From positions 1,031,659-1,095,658 of the forward strand of contig BQKD01000001.1 of assembly GCA_022834735.1 (NCBI GenBank): a DNA stretch of 64,000 nt. Direction: 5' to 3'. The position numbers were made by a program, and so were the translations under genes. This stretch comes from Erysipelotrichaceae bacterium OPF54 (GTDB lineage Bacteria > Bacillota_I > Bacilli_A > Erysipelotrichales > Erysipelotrichaceae). The notes beneath the pieces were generated by a model that saw only the letters and a program-made list of their open reading frames with translations, ran no database searches and was not told where the DNA came from. Numbering within the stretch: position 1 is the first letter of the stretch; each line of letters opens with the position of its first letter. Shown here piece by piece: positions 1 through 6,310 of this stretch.

Positions 1-71
1 TCTTCGAACCGGACTGGCCTTTGACCCCGAAAGAAGAGCCTGTCAGAAAACACCGGTTCTTTCATTTCTGA
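1..71 (+). CDS. 3' end of an unidentified gene (partial)
   Basis: The window opens inside an open frame (codons from base 3) that ends at TGA 69-71, one base before the ogt start codon. Only about 22 residues are visible, rich in Pro, Lys and aromatic residues, ending RFFHF. One-base spacing to ogt and the lack of a Shine-Dalgarno in front of ogt suggest translational coupling in one operon. The product cannot be identified from this tail. Confidence 0.45.
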   Translation, partial: FEPDWPLTPKEEPVRKHRFFHF

Positions 72-72
72 T

Positions 73-546
73 ATGAAATACTTGTACACGACGATCGAAG
101 GCCTGGATGATCTTCTCATCGAAGTCGAAGAGGGGAAACTGAGCGCAATTCGTTTTCGGGGCGATGAAAGCGCGCAGACCATCCGGGGCCAGGCCGATCC
201 TGTGCTGCAGAAAACAGCACAATGGCTCGATGCGTATTTTGCCGGAAAAAGGCCAAAAAATGAAGTCATGGATGAGATCAGCGCCACGCCATTCCAGAAA
301 AAAGTGTGGAGCGCGGCGTGCACGATCCCGTACGGAACCACATGGACGTATGAGCAGCTGGCCGCTCATCTGGGCATGAGCAAAGGCGCACGGGCAGTAG
401 GAAACGCATTAGGGGCCAATCCGCTGTGCCTGCTCGTTCCATGTCATCGGGTCATCAGAAAGGATGGTTCGTATGCCGGATACAACGGCGGCATAGAGAA
501 TAAGAGGGCTTTGCTGGAATTTGAGAAAAAGACAGTTTTGAAGTAA
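73..546 (+). CDS. ogt: Methylated-DNA--protein-cysteine methyltransferase
   Basis: A suicide DNA-repair protein of 157 residues that transfers the alkyl group from O6-alkylguanine (and O4-alkylthymine) to its own cysteine. The C-terminal domain carries the hallmark PCHRVI with acceptor Cys124, preceded by the DNA-binding region GTTWTYEQLAAHLGMSKGAR and the Asn hinge around residue 111. The N-terminal domain (about 1-70) is the poorly conserved MGMT domain. Length fits the Ogt/MGMT family. The start at 73 lies one base after the preceding stop and has no good Shine-Dalgarno, so coupled translation is likely. A hairpin terminator follows. Confidence 0.93.
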   Translation: MKYLYTTIEGLDDLLIEVEEGKLSAIRFRGDESAQTIRGQADPVLQKTAQWLDAYFAGKRPKNEVMDEISATPFQKKVWSAACTIPYGTTWTYEQLAAHLGMSKGARAVGNALGANPLCLLVPCHRVIRKDGSYAGYNGGIENKRALLEFEKKTVLK

Positions 547-563
547 AATTTCTGAAGGATGAT

Positions 564-594
564 AAGCTGATAGCATTTGCTATTGGCTTTTTTT
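564..594 (+). terminator. Rho-independent terminator after ogt
   Basis: GCTGATAGC (566-574) pairs with GCTATTGGC (579-587), with two G-U pairs, around an ATTT loop, followed by seven T. It separates ogt from the AT-rich stretch 595-760, in which I see no gene. Confidence 0.7.
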
Positions 595-760
595 CTGTAA
601 AAGTAAATTAAAAAGCGATCGAAAAAGAGCACATGAAAGAATTCTGTACCTATTGTCTTTCGTTTATAAGATAAAGTGTTACAGATTTAAATTCATTTAT
701 TAATGGCGGTGCTGTTATAAATAATTCCATAGATTCCAGTCTCAAACTAAATAGTACTGG

Positions 761-1090
761 CTATGCATCTAAAATTAACTTGGAGATTTTTATTATGAGA
801 TCTAATTGGGCATCGGAAGCCGAATTGCAGATATCAGATAATCTTTTATCGACGTAATTATTATTGATCGTAGAAACACCAGAAATAATCGTGGTTAGAT
901 CCGTATCAAGTTCATTAGCTAAAACAGCAATGGTTTCCAATGTTGGAGAGGATTTTCCATTTTCAATTTTTGATAAATAAAAGGGTGTAATTTGTGCTTT
1001 TTCCGCTAATTCTTCTTGAGTTAACTTTAATTCTTTTCTTCTATTTCTTATTCTTGTTCCAATAAGTTTATAGTCAATAATTGTATGCAA
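761..1090 (-). CDS. XRE-family transcriptional regulator (HTH_3)
   Basis: A 109-residue protein with a phage-repressor-type HTH near the N-terminus (IGTRIRNRRKELKLTQEELAEKA, then FYLSKIENGKSSPTLETI) and a short acidic and hydrophobic tail probably used for dimerisation. I chose TTG at 1090-1088 because a GGAGG (1099-1103) sits 8 nt upstream and because family members start with a few residues before IDYxxIG. An upstream ATG at 1120 would add ten unusual residues and lacks a Shine-Dalgarno. It is divergent from the zinc-ribbon operon, with a palindromic operator between them, so it probably controls that operon and itself. The gene is AT-rich. Confidence 0.85.
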   Translation of the reverse strand: MHTIIDYKLIGTRIRNRRKELKLTQEELAEKAQITPFYLSKIENGKSSPTLETIAVLANELDTDLTTIISGVSTINNNYVDKRLSDICNSASDAQLDLIIKISKLILDA

Positions 1091-1160
1091 ATCCCATCCC
1101 TCCAATCTAATAGTAATCATAAATTAAATGATAAAATCATCACATAAACTAATGGAACAT

Positions 1161-1179
1161 ATTGAACCAATGGTTCAAT
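1161..1179. promoter_or_regulatory. Palindromic operator between XRE gene and zinc-ribbon operon
   Basis: ATTGAACC-aat-GGTTCAAT is a perfect 8-3-8 inverted repeat placed between the divergent XRE regulator and the operon starting at 1223. It covers the -35 box of the predicted operon promoter, so binding there should repress. The XRE protein is the obvious candidate ligand, by position only. Confidence 0.65.
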
Positions 1180-1190
1180 AATGCTATTCT
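1162..1190 (+). promoter_or_regulatory. Promoter of the zinc-ribbon operon
   Basis: TTGAAC (1162-1167), a 17-bp spacer and TATTCT (1185-1190). The -35 lies inside the palindrome 1161-1179. The transcript would start about 25-30 nt before the GTG start codon at 1223. Confidence 0.6.
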
Positions 1191-1222
1191 TTTTTTAGAT
1201 AACTTGAAGGAGGAAAGAGATT

Positions 1223-2443
1223 GTGAGGAGGAAAGAGAGGATATGTTCGAAGTGCGGACAGAAATTATCTAAAGGTGATAAGTTTTGCGAAAAATGCGGA
1301 ACACCAGTACAAGACCAAACAAACCCTGTTCCATGGAAAAAAATCGGAATTGTTGCGGGAATTGTCTTTTTAATCATTTTGATAATAGGATTGATTGCGC
1401 CGGATCAAGCTCAAACTTATGAATTGGAAGCTGATGAAATGGGCAAAATATTGTATGACCATGAAATAGCTAAGAAGCATTATGGTGATACCTACATTGT
1501 TCATGGATATTATTTCAACGATGATAAGGAGGATGAATTATCAAAAGAAAGCGATTTACATACTTTATATGCCGATATGGAAAATGATTATTTGACGGTT
1601 TTTAAAACAGAAGATGACAGCAAATTAAAAGATTTAGGTATGGGAAGCGAAGTGATCATAACTGGAGTTCTGAATGATGATGATGGTCTGGACATATTAT
1701 ACGTGGATCAGATCGAAGTAAAAAAGAAGAATAAAATAGATCAATCTAGCAATGATGCCGATGAAGAAAGCCAAAAAGAAAAGAAAGAAACTCAGTCAAG
1801 CGATGATACTGAGAAGGCTAAAAAAGAAAAGAAAGAAACCCAGTCAAGCAATAATACGGAGAAGGACAAAAAAGAAGAGAAAGAATCGCCATCAAATGAT
1901 GATGTTATGGAAGGAAGCACAATTACAGTGGACGAATTATTAAATGATCCCGAAAAATACGCTGGGAAAAAAATGAAAATAAAAGGAATGATTCCCCAAG
2001 CATTATTTATGACTTCCGATGGCAGAGAGATTCCGGTTATTAATGACGATACTTTGCAAAAATGGGTCGAAATAAAAGGAGGAACCCCAAACTTTGGCGG
2101 ATGCGCCGGAATTGTTACTGGAACGATCATTCTAGATAACGGAGTCCCTATTATTAATGCGAGCGCATATGAATCAATTGGCAGTACATATTCAGCTACA
2201 ACGAATAATCCAATGGGCGATAACGATGCCTACGATTTTACAACATATATCGTAAATTATGATATGACAGTAAGACGTTCCTATTCATTGGACGAACCTA
2301 AAGTGGGATCTTTAAAAACAGGCGACATTGTAGATATCACAGACATTAAAGGTGGGTTATATGGAACCATATGGGGGAAAATAGGTCCGGATGCATGGGT
2401 ATGTATTGAGGATGGGGATTATAACTATTTATCAGAGTATTAG
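1223..2443 (+). CDS. Zinc-ribbon membrane protein with OB-fold-like and SH3-like domains
   Basis: A 406-residue protein of unknown function. Residues 7-28 are a CxxC-x10-CxxC zinc ribbon, followed by one membrane segment at about 42-60 (IGIVAGIVFLIILIIGLIA). Residues about 65-165 resemble the tRNA_anti-like/OB-fold domain. A Lys/Glu/Ser-rich linker with 16-residue repeats follows, then a second OB-like part (about 225-320) and a C-terminal SH3-like segment ending WVCIEDGDYNYLSEY. The start is GTG 1223, with AAGGAGG 9 nt upstream. It is the first gene of an AT-rich set with the next three genes. The zinc ribbon would face the cytosol and the large domain the outside. Confidence 0.75.
   Translation: MRRKERICSKCGQKLSKGDKFCEKCGTPVQDQTNPVPWKKIGIVAGIVFLIILIIGLIAPDQAQTYELEADEMGKILYDHEIAKKHYGDTYIVHGYYFNDDKEDELSKESDLHTLYADMENDYLTVFKTEDDSKLKDLGMGSEVIITGVLNDDDGLDILYVDQIEVKKKNKIDQSSNDADEESQKEKKETQSSDDTEKAKKEKKETQSSNNTEKDKKEEKESPSNDDVMEGSTITVDELLNDPEKYAGKKMKIKGMIPQALFMTSDGREIPVINDDTLQKWVEIKGGTPNFGGCAGIVTGTIILDNGVPIINASAYESIGSTYSATTNNPMGDNDAYDFTTYIVNYDMTVRRSYSLDEPKVGSLKTGDIVDITDIKGGLYGTIWGKIGPDAWVCIEDGDYNYLSEY
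1770..1905 (+). repeat. 48-bp tandem repeat encoding charged 16-residue units
   Basis: About 2.8 copies of a 48-bp unit (AGTCAAG recurs at 1794 and 1842) encode KKEKKETQSS(D/N)(D/N)TEK-type units; the last copy is degenerate. It forms the linker between the two OB-like parts of the 1223-2443 protein and could vary in copy number by slippage. Confidence 0.7.
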
Positions 2444-2460
2444 GATAAAAAAGGTGAAAT

Positions 2461-3039
2461 ATGTTTTGTACAAAATGTGGGGAACAAATTAAAGACAATT
2501 CAAACTTTTGTCCTTTTTGTGGAAACAAAGTCGGAAATACGGATAAATTCCAGAAGCCAGAGAAAGAGTCAACTATTTTAAGCCATGATAACGCAAAAGA
2601 TGAAAGCAATAAAAACCGTTCTTTTGGATCCTATGCAACAGAATCAATATATGAACAGCAACTTAAATTAAAAGCCGATAAAGAAGAGAAAGTAGATAAT
2701 ATTGAAGGCTTTATTGCAATCATTTTAGCTATTATCTGGATGGTAAAAAGCGGTATTACTTTACAATTCGATATTTTGACTGCATGCACCTGCATAGTTG
2801 TAGGTGCAATTGTTGAAATAGTTCTTATTCCGCTTGCGAAGATATATAAAAAAAATGCCGGAATATATAAAGCAAAAGATAAACTTGATAAATATCGAAG
2901 CATGAAAGGTACATGTGATGAACAAGTTTTGATACAAACCATTGAAATTGGATCGGTAATGGAGGAGAGACAAGGTAAAGGATTATTATATTTTCTAGTA
3001 TGCGTTCTTATCATAATTATAATTTTTTCATTTTTGTAG
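2461..3039 (+). CDS. Zinc-ribbon membrane protein
   Basis: A 192-residue protein of unknown function. The N-terminal zinc ribbon is CTKCGEQIKDNSNFCPFCG (residues 3-21). A polar stretch follows, then two membrane segments (about 80-96 and 105-122) and a third at the extreme C-terminus (LLYFLVCVLIIIIIFSFL). The start ATG 2461 lies 17 bp after the previous stop, with a weak AAAGGTG in front. It belongs to the same AT-rich set as its neighbours and its 3' end overlaps the next open frame by 40 bp. Confidence 0.7.
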   Translation: MFCTKCGEQIKDNSNFCPFCGNKVGNTDKFQKPEKESTILSHDNAKDESNKNRSFGSYATESIYEQQLKLKADKEEKVDNIEGFIAIILAIIWMVKSGITLQFDILTACTCIVVGAIVEIVLIPLAKIYKKNAGIYKAKDKLDKYRSMKGTCDEQVLIQTIEIGSVMEERQGKGLLYFLVCVLIIIIIFSFL

Positions 3040-3950
3040 AAAGATGCTTATTGATAATTGGAACTGTTATTTATATTTTAACTAAAATTGGTGTGTTTAC
3101 ACACGCTGGCCTGATCGTTAATCATGGAAATGATTTTATTTGCGGATATATATTCAGTTATTTAGTTGCGTTTCTATATCAATTAATCTTAAGAAATAAA
3201 ATCAGCATCGGATTTTTGCTATTAGCGATACTGATTGCATCGTGGTACTGGGAAATAATTTATCCAATTTTCGATAAAGAATCTATATCAGACTTTTATG
3301 ATTTCATTGCATACATAATGGGCTTTACTTTGTATGCAGTTATTAATGAATTGAGAATATTCAAAATTGAATTAGTTAAAAGGAGAAACAAAATGTATTG
3401 TAAGAAATGTGGAAATGAGATAGAAGAAGGACAATTGTTTTGCTCATCTTGCGGTAATAGAATCAAGTCAACTTTTGAAGTAAAAAAGGAAGATAGTGAT
3501 TCAAAAGAAATCAATGATTCTGATGGCGTATCAAAAGAAAAAGTTTTTGAAATACCTGCAAATGTATATATGAGCCGGCATATGAGAAACTTTAATACAA
3601 TAGTTACTATAAAAAACAAAAATGTAAAAATAGAATCATTGAATTATACTTTCAAAAAAGGAAAGCCTGAAGTTATTAGATTTACTATTGATGAAATTGA
3701 AAGCATCAAATATAAAACATCTTTGGTTATGGATTGGATGACAAAGCTTCGTTTTTGTGCATCTGCGCTCTGTTTTCTATTAGGATTTGTGTTACCTCCA
3801 GCGTTCTTATTTGCTTTGCTTTTGTTGGGTATGAATTATTTCATGGCTATGGGAAGAACTTTGACAATTAAATTAAAAAGCGGAACAGAATTGAAGATTT
3901 TTTATAATTCTAAAAAGCAAACATATGAATTATTTGATGCATTGACTTGA
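3000..3950 (+). CDS. Membrane domain fused to zinc-ribbon/PH-like protein (may be two genes in one frame)
   Basis: One open frame of 316 codons. Residues 1-131 hold about four hydrophobic helices with a pattern resembling VanZ/DUF2809-type small membrane proteins. Residue 132 is a Met (ATG 3393) that begins a typical zinc-ribbon N-terminus (MYCKKCGNEIEEGQLFCSSCG) and has its own AAAAGGAG 7-8 nt upstream. The following region (about 185-316) looks like a PH-like domain interrupted by a membrane hairpin. Because family members start with the ribbon, the true products may be an upstream membrane protein plus a separate 185-residue zinc-ribbon protein from 3393, or a fusion created by loss of a stop codon. 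The first start (3000, or a later non-ATG start) is uncertain. Confidence 0.55.
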   Translation: MRSYHNYNFFIFVERCLLIIGTVIYILTKIGVFTHAGLIVNHGNDFICGYIFSYLVAFLYQLILRNKISIGFLLLAILIASWYWEIIYPIFDKESISDFYDFIAYIMGFTLYAVINELRIFKIELVKRRNKMYCKKCGNEIEEGQLFCSSCGNRIKSTFEVKKEDSDSKEINDSDGVSKEKVFEIPANVYMSRHMRNFNTIVTIKNKNVKIESLNYTFKKGKPEVIRFTIDEIESIKYKTSLVMDWMTKLRFCASALCFLLGFVLPPAFLFALLLLGMNYFMAMGRTLTIKLKSGTELKIFYNSKKQTYELFDALT

Positions 3951-3997
3951 TCACGATATGAAATATCAATGTCTATATCCAGGAAGGGAAAGAGAAA

Positions 3998-4591
3998 ATG
4001 AAAAAAATAATTAAATTGTTCATAGGATTTATGGTTATAAGTGCGATGATAGGTATCGTTTTGGCATCCTGTGATTCGAATGATTCACCAATAGATAAAA
4101 CAAGTTCGATAAAAAAAATAGAGGAAATAACAGAAAAGGAAACTTTGGAAGATGAAGACATAATATCGTTTCACAAAGAAAGTGATGATTTGTCTTGGGA
4201 GGTCGTATATTCAGAAGAAAATGAATTTGTAAGAATATATGATGATAGAATTAATGATATTTTTATCAATATATATGGTTTTTCACCGTTTGAATCCGAT
4301 TCTTATATAGGATATGATTTTGATGATAACTGCTTCAGGGTTTATTTTGATTATCCAGAATTGATAGAAGATGTTTACATACTTGATTATAATGTTCAAG
4401 AAGATGAATATACAGCTACACTCGTTGCGAAAGGACATTATTATTTTACGGATGAATATCTTCAAGAACTTGAAAAAAACCATTTAAAAGATATATTCAA
4501 TGAAGATTTATATGCATTTAAAAAAGATTTAAAGAATAATGGAATCTCATATGAGGATATTGCTTCATTAACTTATTCAGATGTAAAATAG
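3998..4591 (+). CDS. Predicted lipoprotein of unknown function
   Basis: A 197-residue protein. Residues 1-25 form a lipoprotein signal peptide with basic MKKIIK, a hydrophobic core and the lipobox LASC, so Cys25 should be lipidated after cleavage. The mature part is very acidic (Asp/Glu/Tyr-rich) with no recognised motif. GGAAGGGAAAG lies just upstream of ATG 3998. It is the last gene of the AT-rich set and is followed by a terminator at 4641. The outer-face location could let it work with the extracellular OB/SH3 part of the 1223 product, which is inference. Confidence 0.7.
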   Translation: MKKIIKLFIGFMVISAMIGIVLASCDSNDSPIDKTSSIKKIEEITEKETLEDEDIISFHKESDDLSWEVVYSEENEFVRIYDDRINDIFINIYGFSPFESDSYIGYDFDDNCFRVYFDYPELIEDVYILDYNVQEDEYTATLVAKGHYYFTDEYLQELEKNHLKDIFNEDLYAFKKDLKNNGISYEDIASLTYSDVK

Positions 4592-4640
4592 AAGGGCTTC
4601 ATCGGTCTTTCATAGAGTTGACTAATAAACACATTAAACT

Positions 4641-4672
4641 GAGGAAGGGGTATATAAATGCCTTCCTTTTTT
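4641..4672 (+). terminator. Terminator of the zinc-ribbon/lipoprotein operon
   Basis: GGAAGG (4643-4648) pairs with CCTTCC (4661-4666) across a 12-nt AT-rich loop, followed by six T. Confidence 0.7.
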
Positions 4673-4719
4673 ACTTTGACTAGGCGAAATTTATTCTGAA
4701 AAATAATATTATAGAATGG

Positions 4720-4890
4720 ATGAATATGAATTCATATGATAGATTAGTAGTTGATGAAAATATGAATTTATAAATCTCTATATCTATATTAGAAAATATT
4801 TTAAAAGCGGGATCTATAATTATTTTCATAGATGAAAATGCATATGTTACAAAATTTGCAGCAAATGGAATTAATGCAAAAGCTGCTTAG
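4720..4890 (+). pseudogene. Possible remnant small gene with one in-frame stop
   Basis: From ATG 4720 a frame runs 17 codons to TAA 4771-4773 and then continues open in the same frame for 38 codons (…GSIIIFIDENAYVTKFAANG…) to TAG 4888-4890. The continuity across a single stop suggests a decayed gene fragment, but no family is recognised and there is no clear Shine-Dalgarno. The rest of 4592-4985 holds only the two terminators listed. Confidence 0.3.
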
Positions 4891-4913
4891 ATCATAGCAG
4901 ATGTGCTGATCAT

Positions 4914-4960
4914 AAAAAAAACTCTTATCAAGATCCTTGGTTTAAAGGACTTTGTAAGAG
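4914..4960 (-). terminator. Terminator of tRNA-Arg (minus strand)
   Basis: On the minus strand a hairpin with outer stem CTCTTA/TAAGAG (4922-4960) and an imperfect inner stem around AAGTCCTTT is followed by a run of U (seven A on the plus strand at 4914-4920). It lies about 25 nt downstream of the tRNA 3' end. Confidence 0.6.
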
Positions 4961-4985
4961 GTTCATAAAAAATAAGCAAAAAAAA

Positions 4986-5062
4986 TGGCGTCCTTGGAGG
5001 GATTCGAACCCCCGACCGTGCGCTTAGAAGGCGCATGCTCTATCCAACTGAGCTACAAGGAC
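4986..5062 (-). tRNA. tRNA-Arg (anticodon UCU)
   Basis: The minus strand folds into a full cloverleaf: 5' acceptor GTCCTTG pairing with CAAGGAC, D-arm AGCTCAGTTGGATAGAGC, anticodon loop CTTCTAA between TGCGC/GCGCA giving anticodon UCU (reads AGA/AGG), T-arm GGGGGTTCGAATCCCTC, discriminator G and an encoded CCA (4986-4988). It marks the boundary between the AT-rich island and GC-richer chromosome; tRNA genes are common integration sites, but I found no duplicate of its 3' end on the far side. Confidence 0.95.
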
Positions 5063-5123
5063 AACACAGATATTATATAAGAAGCGATACATTATTTCAA
5101 GAGAAAATACAGGAGAAAAGTTT

Positions 5124-5897
5124 ATGGCTGAAAATGAAAGGGAAGGGTATCAGTTTATTGGCTGGTATATTGATCCGCAATATACAAAAAGAATCAATCC
5201 GGGAGGCAAGCTTCCCGGCGCAGTGACTTTATATGATAAATGGGTACCGATCATTTATCCGGTCCGCTACCAGTGCAACGGCGGCATTAATTCGCGCCGG
5301 AACCCCCGCTATGTCAGCGTGGAGACGGGCGTAAAAAAACTGTATCCTCCCCAGAAAAAAGGAATGCGTTTTGTCGGCTGGAGCCTGGACGGGAAACTGA
5401 TCGAATATCTTCCGCCAAGGATCACAAGACCGATCACGCTCGAGGCGCAGTTTCGCGAACTGTGCACCGTTCGTTTCGAATCGAACGGCGGAGGACGGAT
5501 CCCGGATAAAACGACCGATGAATTCGGCATGATCGAGCTGTTCCGCCCGCCTATGCGAATGGGCTATGAGTTTGCCGGATGGTATCTGGACGAGAATCTG
5601 ACCTTTCCTTTCGAATTTGATATGCAGGTCAATGAGTCGATGACACTGTATGCCAAATGGAACGTCAAAATGTATGATATCCGCTACCATGTCGATGGCG
5701 GGGTGTCGAGTCGCATGAATCCGAAACAGTATTCGTATTTTGATCAGGATATCGTTCTGGCTCCGGCAAGAAAGAAAGGGTACCGTTTTACGGGCTGGTT
5801 CGATGCCAGAGGAAATGCGCTCAATCATATCCGTCATCATTCGATCGGGGACAAGGAATTTTTTGCCCGCTTCGAAAAAGAGGAGACAGGCGAGTGA
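5124..5897 (+). CDS. Listeria-Bacteroides (InlB B) repeat protein without signal peptide
   Basis: A 257-residue protein made almost entirely of B-repeats (Flg_new): GYQFIGWYID…LYDKW, MRFVGWSLDG…LEAQF, GYEFAGWYLDE…LYAKW and GYRFTGWFDARG…FFARF, each introduced by a strand such as VRYQCNGGINSRRNP. Such repeats normally build cell-surface proteins, but here there is no signal peptide, LPXTG or membrane segment, and the protein starts in the middle of the first repeat. It may be cytosolic, or a 5'-truncated relic of a secreted protein. ATG 5124 has AGGAGA 9 nt upstream. The 3' end touches the GNAT pseudogene. Confidence 0.75.
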   Translation: MAENEREGYQFIGWYIDPQYTKRINPGGKLPGAVTLYDKWVPIIYPVRYQCNGGINSRRNPRYVSVETGVKKLYPPQKKGMRFVGWSLDGKLIEYLPPRITRPITLEAQFRELCTVRFESNGGGRIPDKTTDEFGMIELFRPPMRMGYEFAGWYLDENLTFPFEFDMQVNESMTLYAKWNVKMYDIRYHVDGGVSSRMNPKQYSYFDQDIVLAPARKKGYRFTGWFDARGNALNHIRHHSIGDKEFFARFEKEETGE

Positions 5898-6288
5898 ATA
5901 CATCCATCCGCGATCGAGACGGGAAAGCTCATCTTGAGACGTTTTGGAAAAGAGGATATCGATGCATTCTTCGATATTTTTTCCGATCCCGAGTTCAATA
6001 CGTATCTGCCGTGGTTTCCGCTCAAAAACAAAGAAGAAATGATGCCATTCATGGAGGAGAAGTATTTGAGCAAATACCGCCAGCCGCAAAGCTGCCATTA
6101 TGCGATCTGCCTGAAAACGGATAAGTCTAGGCATGATCTACCGCTATTCTTATGCAGAACACTGGCAGCCAAAAAATAAACTTGTCGTATTCAGGATGTA
6201 TCAGCTGGACCTGAACGATTCTGTAAACCGGACCTATGAGAAATACAAAGAGCAGGCGCTTGCCTGGTTTGTCGAAACCGAGATATGA
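5898..6288 (+). pseudogene. GNAT-family N-acetyltransferase, decayed
   Basis: The frame from 5898 reads IHPSAIETGKLILRRFGKED and then FFDIFSDPEFNTYLPWF, the standard N-terminus of ribosomal-protein-Ala acetyltransferase-like GNATs. No ATG, GTG or TTG stands where the start should be: the codon after the upstream AGGAGACAGG and TGA is ATA. At about 6120-6132 the frame shifts and the middle of the fold is missing, including the acetyl-CoA-binding motif A. A different frame then gives the normal C-terminal end (GMIYRYSYAEHWQPKNK … FVETEI, TGA 6286-6288). So the gene has lost its start codon and its core and is almost certainly inactive. Confidence 0.8.
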
Positions 6289-6289
6289 A

Positions 6290-6310
6290 AAAAGATAGAG
6301 CCGAAAAAAC
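6290..6310. terminator. Left half of a terminator split by the IS4-family element
   Basis: AAAAGATAGAG (6290-6300) is the 5' arm and CCGAAAAAAC (6301-6310) the loop plus one stem base. The matching arm CTCTATCTTTT lies at 7993-8003, after the IS. Joined, they form a perfect 11-bp stem with T-rich flanks on both strands, a bidirectional terminator between the GNAT pseudogene and the TPM gene. Confidence 0.8.

Noticed and set aside
500..760. Attachment-site copy of the tRNA-Arg 3' end on the far side of the AT-rich island
   Set aside because: I searched the ogt-XRE gap for the last 15-20 bases of the tRNA and found no match, and no integrase is present.
5229..6134. 301-codon minus-strand frame opposite the B-repeat gene
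   Set aside because: The plus strand encodes recognisable B-repeats; the antisense frame has no ribosome-binding site or motif.
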